From Ruminococcus sp. (GTDB lineage: Bacteria > Bacillota > Clostridia > Oscillospirales > Ruminococcaceae): a DNA stretch of 64,000 nt. Shown in pieces: positions 59,691 through 64,000 of this stretch (its first letter is position 1; every line of letters begins with the position of its first letter). Below the pieces are notes generated by a model, which searched no databases, was not told the origin of the DNA, and worked only from the letters and a program-made list of their open reading frames with translations. Location: assembly GCA_017472145.1 (NCBI GenBank), contig JAFUQX010000058.1, forward strand, positions 1 to 64,000, in the 5' to 3' direction. A program made the translations under genes and the position numbers.

Positions 59691-60560
59691 ATGCATGACA
59701 TCTGGAATCCATGGCATGGCTGTGTAAAAATAAGCGAAGGCTGTGAAAATTGTTATATGTACTTTCTGGATCGTATGAGGGATAGAAATGGAAGAAAGAT
59801 CTATCGCACCCAAAACTTCGATTATCCCCTGAAGACAGACAGAAAGGGAAATTATAAAATTAAAAGCGGTGAGAAAATCCGTGTCTGTATGACATCCGAC
59901 TTTTTCCTTGAGGAAGCCGACCCATGGCGGAACGAAGCATGGGAGATTATGAAAATCCGCTCTGATGTGATTTTCTATCTGCTTACCAAGCGGCCCGAAC
60001 GTGTGATGAAGTGTCTTCCCGAAGACTGGGGGACCGGATGGGAAAATATCTTTTTTAACGTAACTGCTGAAAATCAGGCCCGTGCAGATCAGCGTATCCC
60101 ATTACTGTTAGAACTTCCGTTCAAGCATAAAGGGGTGATGTGCGCACCATTTATAGGACGAGTAAGTCTCGCTGAATACCTGCCAAGCGGACAGATCCAG
60201 CAGGTTGTCTGCGGAGGAGAAAATTATGATGGCGCAAGACCCTGTAATTATGAGTGGGTGAAGCTCCTGCGTAAGGAATGCGAGGAATATGATATCTCTT
60301 TTACATTCATGGAGACAGGTACAAAGTTTATCAAAGACAAAAAGCTCTACACGCTGCCGGATAAGCGTTTGCAGGCAGAAATGGCATATAAATCTGGTAT
60401 CAGCTATAGGGGAAAGCCTCAGAAGTACAAGCTGACAGACGGACTGGGCATAGAAATTCCAGAGGAATGGCTCTACAGACCGTATTTTCGTGAAGGCTGT
60501 CACACTTGCGGCAGTAAACCGATTTGTAATGGCTGTTCAAAATGCGGAAAGTGTAAATGA
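59691..60560 (+). CDS. DUF5131 / phage Gp37-Gp68 family protein
   Basis: A 289-residue protein. WNPWHGCVKISEGCENCYM at the N-terminus has the three-cysteine arrangement of the DUF5131 (Gp37/Gp68) family, thought to be related to radical-SAM-like enzymes. YLLTKRPERV, VTAENQARADQRIP and WVKLLRKECEEY are family landmarks. The C-terminus has a second Cys cluster, HTCGSKPICNGCSKCGKCK. Members occur in phages and mobile regions, and the substrate is unknown. The ATG at 59691 follows CGGAGG. Confidence 0.85.
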   Translation: MHDIWNPWHGCVKISEGCENCYMYFLDRMRDRNGRKIYRTQNFDYPLKTDRKGNYKIKSGEKIRVCMTSDFFLEEADPWRNEAWEIMKIRSDVIFYLLTKRPERVMKCLPEDWGTGWENIFFNVTAENQARADQRIPLLLELPFKHKGVMCAPFIGRVSLAEYLPSGQIQQVVCGGENYDGARPCNYEWVKLLRKECEEYDISFTFMETGTKFIKDKKLYTLPDKRLQAEMAYKSGISYRGKPQKYKLTDGLGIEIPEEWLYRPYFREGCHTCGSKPICNGCSKCGKCK

Positions 60561-60659
60561 TGCGTCTCTCCAGGTAATGCGGTTGCAACAGAAAAAAACT
60601 GAAGCATTCTGTCCCCTGCGATTTCAGATCTCTGTAGCATCCATCATATAGCATACCAC

Positions 60660-60708
60660 AAAAAAATCACTCTCGGTTCTTTCGTTTGGATCCGAGAGTG
60701 ATTTTTCA
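60660..60708. terminator. terminator after the DUF5131 gene
   Basis: AAAAATCACTCTCGG (60662-60676) and CCGAGAGTGATTTTT arms. The 388 bases between the stop codons of the convergent genes (60561-60948) hold only this and the next hairpin. Confidence 0.85.
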
Positions 60709-60804
60709 TTATCCTATACTGAAAAAATATGCTCAGGCTGATTCAGAGTGAAATTTCTGAATGATAAAAGACATGTTATAGATTCGGGCGTTCTTGTTAT
60801 CAGA

Positions 60805-60839
60805 AAAACGCCTGCCAAAAACGTTCCGGCAGGCGTTAA
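60805..60839 (-). terminator. terminator of the right-edge ABC operon
   Basis: AACGCCTGCC (60808-60817) and GGCAGGCGTT (60828-60837), with TTTTTCT following on the minus strand. It lies about 110 bases after the permease stop codon. Confidence 0.75.
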
Positions 60840-60948
60840 TATGAATTATATCTTATTTATTCGCATGGAAAGCCGCCATTTGCGGATATACTGCACTTAC
60901 ATCCATCTTTTCCTGGCTGACTGTGCTTTGCAGCTGCTCTTCCTCCTG

Positions 60949-63309
60949 TTATTCGATAACCAGCTCCCGGATCGCTACCCTTCTGATCCGGCCCGAGGCC
61001 AGATAGGCAAATACAAAGAAGCTGAAGCTAACGGCGATCATGGGGATCACCAGCGACATCGTGTCGTATTCCAGTACGATCCGGCTCAGACCGATCAGAC
61101 TGAGCAGCATCCCCAGCATCTGCGCTGAGAAAAGCATGCTCAACACTACACCGATAATCGAACCAATGACCGCTATCAGCAGAAACCGGATGGCGAAATT
61201 CAGCCGAAGCTGACTGGAGGTAAAGCCAAGTGCCTTGTAAATACCAATGTCCCTTCGCTCCTGTACAAAGGTTTTCGTGCAGACCATGCGCACCACCACA
61301 AAGGCAAACAGGATGGAGAAAGTATAGATGATCACCTTCAGTACATCTACTATAACGCTGTACTGACTGGTAATGGGATTATATTCCTCTGTATAAGCGG
61401 TACAGCCAAGAAAGCTCCCGTACTTCTCTTCAATTTCTTCTGCGATCGCTTCGGCCTGAGACGAATCCTCCAGTATATAATAATGATAGGCCCAATCTGT
61501 ACTTGCATCCAGCCCCAGCTTTTCCGCCCCCTCAAAGTTCATGGCAAAGCTCATTCCGCTGTCATAGGTGGATTGGAAAATACCCGAAACAATGAATGTA
61601 CCGCTCTTATCCTGAGAGGTAACAGTAACCTCATCACCCATTCCGATCTCCAGAGTCTCTGCAACCATTTCTGTGATCACGATCTCGTTTTCATAAAGCG
61701 GTGCACGTCCCCTGTAGAGGCCACCGATATGTTCCGGATCCAGATAAAGCTGACAGAGCAGATTCTCACCGTTGAGAGATACATAGCCATTGATCATGGC
61801 GTTCTGCTCCCTGATCTCTGTGTGAGACAGAATGATCTCCTCCACATCCTCCCAACAGTCGGGATTTTCCCGCTCCGTGTGATAAACCTCCATATCCGGA
61901 ACAATAATTCCCATGGCATTCTGTGCGCTGTGGGAGGAAAGCATAACACCGGTCAGATTTACGGTGATCATACAGAAGGTGAGAATCGAAACGATGAAAA
62001 TCGTTCCGATATAGCGTCTCTTTGCAGAGGTCAGCTGCCGCAGGGAGAGACTTGCGGAAAGGCCCTTCTTTGTAATCGGTGCATTCAGGCGGCTGTCAAA
62101 ATAGATCTCCTCCCTCCCGCCGGAAATTGCCCGTACCGGAGAGATGGAAGCTACCTTTCGTGTTTTGAATACAATCAGAAGGGCAGAGAGTACAAGAAGC
62201 AGGGCGGCACACAACATACTCTTTCCAGTGGAAAGTCCTTCTGTAGGAAGAACGCCTGTAATCGTCTGACAAATAGCGCCTATGAAGCCTTCGATGGGAA
62301 AGGCCAGAAGGCTGCCCAGCACTACACCTGTCACCTGCGCAAGAAGATATTGCAACAGGATAACCGCTCTGATTTTTCCCTTGGAGAAGCCCTGCGATTT
62401 CAGAACACCCAGGGTCACATAATCAATTTCAATTTCTGTACCGATGCTGTGACTCATGACAATAAGCACGATGAGGAAGAGAAATACCGCAAAGGCCAGT
62501 ACAATATCCAGCACAATGTCCGGCATAAGGGTGCTGTAGCGAACAGACTGATCTATATTCAGCGCACCTGTAGCCACATCGATAAGCCCTGTTTCCAGAT
62601 TGAGCTGGCGCTGGAACTTCGCCGCAGAAAGCCCTGCGTCTTCCGCCTGGTGGACACGAACTACAGTGAATATACTGTGCATATCCTCTGTTTCCAGAGG
62701 CTGACACAGCTCATACAGCTCCTCATAATCCTCATGACCTATGAAAACCAGCTTCCAACCAATGACCATCGAGCCCTGAAGCGGCTCCTCCACAAAGCCC
62801 TTGACTGTAAATTCCGCACGGTTATCATTGATCAGATGCACTGTAATGGTATCCCCTACGCTGCACGTCAGCTTGGATTTCAGCCCCAGAGGAAGATAGA
62901 TCTCCCCCTTCTGAATCTCTGGCAAGTTGCCCATATATCCATTCTGATTCTCATTATACAGTCTGATTTCCTCTGTATGCGTTGTCAGGAAGTAGGAATT
63001 CGGGTCATTGATCTCCCCTACATCTGCGCCGTTTGTGGCGATTGCATCAAAATAATCCACACGCTCTACAAGCGCACTTTTTTCCACAGCCGTACGTATT
63101 TCATCGGTCAGGCGTGTTGTTCTGACATAGGCATTCACGTCTCCGATATCTGAATAGGAATGAGAGGCTTCAATGGCGGTTCGGTAGTTATCCTGCGCAC
63201 TGAGGATAGAGGTCATCACTGTAATAACAATGGCCGTGAGCAGCATCACACTGATGAATGTCCCCTTTTTCTTCCGGATATTCGCTTTCAGTAAGGTTAA
63301 AATCTCCAT
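60949..63309 (-). CDS. ABC transporter permease, FtsX family (786 residues)
   Basis: A 786-residue FtsX/MacB permease, paralogue of the one at 37.9-40.3 kb. It has an N-terminal helix (about 16-35), a first extracytoplasmic domain, a FtsX block with VTLGVLKSQGFSKGKIR, and a second domain. The second FtsX block at the C-terminus carries QERRDIGIYKALGFTSSQLR. The ATG at 63309 follows GAGGTG at six bases; a GTG three codons upstream is less likely. It is coupled to the ATPase gene, ending ten bases before. The substrate is unknown. Confidence 0.88.
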   Translation of the reverse strand: MEILTLLKANIRKKKGTFISVMLLTAIVITVMTSILSAQDNYRTAIEASHSYSDIGDVNAYVRTTRLTDEIRTAVEKSALVERVDYFDAIATNGADVGEINDPNSYFLTTHTEEIRLYNENQNGYMGNLPEIQKGEIYLPLGLKSKLTCSVGDTITVHLINDNRAEFTVKGFVEEPLQGSMVIGWKLVFIGHEDYEELYELCQPLETEDMHSIFTVVRVHQAEDAGLSAAKFQRQLNLETGLIDVATGALNIDQSVRYSTLMPDIVLDIVLAFAVFLFLIVLIVMSHSIGTEIEIDYVTLGVLKSQGFSKGKIRAVILLQYLLAQVTGVVLGSLLAFPIEGFIGAICQTITGVLPTEGLSTGKSMLCAALLLVLSALLIVFKTRKVASISPVRAISGGREEIYFDSRLNAPITKKGLSASLSLRQLTSAKRRYIGTIFIVSILTFCMITVNLTGVMLSSHSAQNAMGIIVPDMEVYHTERENPDCWEDVEEIILSHTEIREQNAMINGYVSLNGENLLCQLYLDPEHIGGLYRGRAPLYENEIVITEMVAETLEIGMGDEVTVTSQDKSGTFIVSGIFQSTYDSGMSFAMNFEGAEKLGLDASTDWAYHYYILEDSSQAEAIAEEIEEKYGSFLGCTAYTEEYNPITSQYSVIVDVLKVIIYTFSILFAFVVVRMVCTKTFVQERRDIGIYKALGFTSSQLRLNFAIRFLLIAVIGSIIGVVLSMLFSAQMLGMLLSLIGLSRIVLEYDTMSLVIPMIAVSFSFFVFAYLASGRIRRVAIRELVIE

Positions 63310-63319
63310 TTCCGTCACC

Positions 63320-64000
63320 TCACCATTTCATAGAGGCCAGCCAGGCATTGACCTGGGTCTCGCGGCTCTGCTCCTCGTTGGGACTGTATGGCGGAAGGGG
63401 CAGCTCACCAATGATTTTTCCATCCTCGATATAGAGGATTCGTGTAGCCCGGAGAGCGGCTCTCAGGTCATGGGTGACCATGAGGATGCTCTGTCCGGAG
63501 TGATTCAGCCCCGTGAGGAGGTTCAGTACATCCGTGGTATTTTTTCGGTTCAGTGCACCGGTAGGCTCATCTGCAAATAAGAGTTTCGGCGTATTCACAA
63601 CGGCTCTTGCAATGGCGCATCTCTGCTGCTCGCCGCCGGATACCTGGGACGGCAGATGCGTTTTGATATGGGTAAGGCCCATCTGCTCCAGAAGCTGCCC
63701 GGTGCGCTGTCTTACCTCAGATGCTGTTCTTTCCTTGTTCAGATAGCCGGAAACAGCGATGTTTTCAAACAGAGACAGGTTGCTCACAAGGTACATCTGC
63801 TGGAAGATAAAGCCGAAATCCGTATGACGAAGCTTCGCCAGAGCCTTTTCCTTCATGGTGACAAGATCTTCGCCGTTATAGAGCACCTGTCCGGCCGTGG
63901 CTCTGTCCATGCCGCTGAGAGCATAGAGCAAGGTGGATTTTCCTGAGCCGGATGCCCCCATAATAACTGTGAAGTCGCCCTCATACAGCTCAAAATCAAT
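63320..64000 (-). CDS. ABC transporter ATP-binding protein (5' end cut by the window)
   Basis: The 3' part of an ATPase gene whose start lies to the right of the window; the reading frame is open to position 64000. Visible are Walker [17 protein letters not shown]-loop FIFQQMYLV, signature [13 protein letters not shown], Walker [15 protein letters not shown] and H-loop VTHDLRAA. The C-terminal tail [15 protein letters not shown] echoes the ATPase near 41 kb. The internal ATG at 63961 belongs to Walker A and is not a start. Confidence 0.9.
   Translation of the reverse strand: MDFELYEGDFTVIMGASGSGKSTLLYALSGMDRATAGQVLYNGEDLVTMKEKALAKLRHTDFGFIFQQMYLVSNLSLFENIAVSGYLNKERTASEVRQRTGQLLEQMGLTHIKTHLPSQVSGGEQQRCAIARAVVNTPKLLFADEPTGALNRKNTTDVLNLLTGLNHSGQSILMVTHDLRAALRATRILYIEDGKIIGELPLPPYSPNEEQSRETQVNAWLASMKW

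Noticed and set aside
60561..60948. Small gene between the DUF5131 and permease genes
   Set aside because: Short frames there lack ribosome binding sites and the region carries two terminator hairpins.
61483..63153. A 556-codon open frame opposite the FtsX permease
   Set aside because: Antisense shadow; the minus strand gives a convincing membrane protein.

Overview
The window looks like chromosome of a Gram-positive, anaerobic, fibre-associated gut or rumen bacterium of the Ruminococcus / Oscillospiraceae type. The reasons are two secreted proteins with type I dockerin repeats (one with a CotH kinase-like domain, one C39-peptidase-like), strong AGGAGG-type ribosome binding sites, textbook TTGACA-N17-TATAAT promoters, a biotin-dependent sodium-pump decarboxylase, a hybrid-cluster protein and many FtsX/MacB-type ABC exporters. 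This is inferred from gene content. No rRNA, tRNA or phage/transposon gene was recognised.

Layout. 0-9.6 kb: an MFS permease, a four-gene oxaloacetate decarboxylase Na+ pump operon (minus strand), then divergent trkA-trkH and a Na+-dependent (NSS) transporter. 9.6-18.4 kb: housekeeping genes (pyruvate kinase, amidohydrolase, PcrA-type helicase, TtcA-like tRNA thiolase, an unusual methionyl-tRNA synthetase) and a small dockerin protein. 18.5-26.3 kb: a seven-gene minus-strand operon from one strong promoter. It encodes four zinc-ribbon membrane proteins (bPH/GRAM-like, TcaA-like, propeller-like and C-type-lectin ectodomains), a TraG/HerA-type P-loop ATPase, a charged coiled-coil protein and a 181-residue orphan. 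No known system was recognised in it. 26.6-28 kb: a GH25 lysozyme lipoprotein.

28-37.8 kb: a complete type III-B (Cmr) CRISPR effector operon from one promoter, in transcription order CorA-like membrane protein, cmr1, cas10 (GGDD intact, no HD domain), cmr3, cmr4, cmr5, cmr6 fused to an S1 RNA-binding domain, a DEDDh 3'-5' exonuclease and cas6. There is no repeat array and no cas1/cas2 in the window. The CorA-like protein plus a small phosphodiesterase resembles the published Bacteroides fragilis SAM-AMP signalling system. Here the signal-degrading role could be played by the DEDDh enzyme, and the Cmr6-S1 fusion is an added oddity. This is the strongest candidate for an under-described system.

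37.9-48.7 kb: an ABC exporter with a two-component system, a DeoR regulator plus 1-phosphofructokinase pair without its PTS permease, and a ferredoxin-hcp operon divergent from a Crp/Fnr regulator around a perfect palindrome. 48.7-64 kb: two paralogous FtsX permease pairs sharing one visible ATPase, an SDR oxidoreductase, a YczE-like membrane protein, the large dockerin-CotH protein, a DUF5131 protein, and a second large permease with an ATPase gene cut by the right edge of the window.
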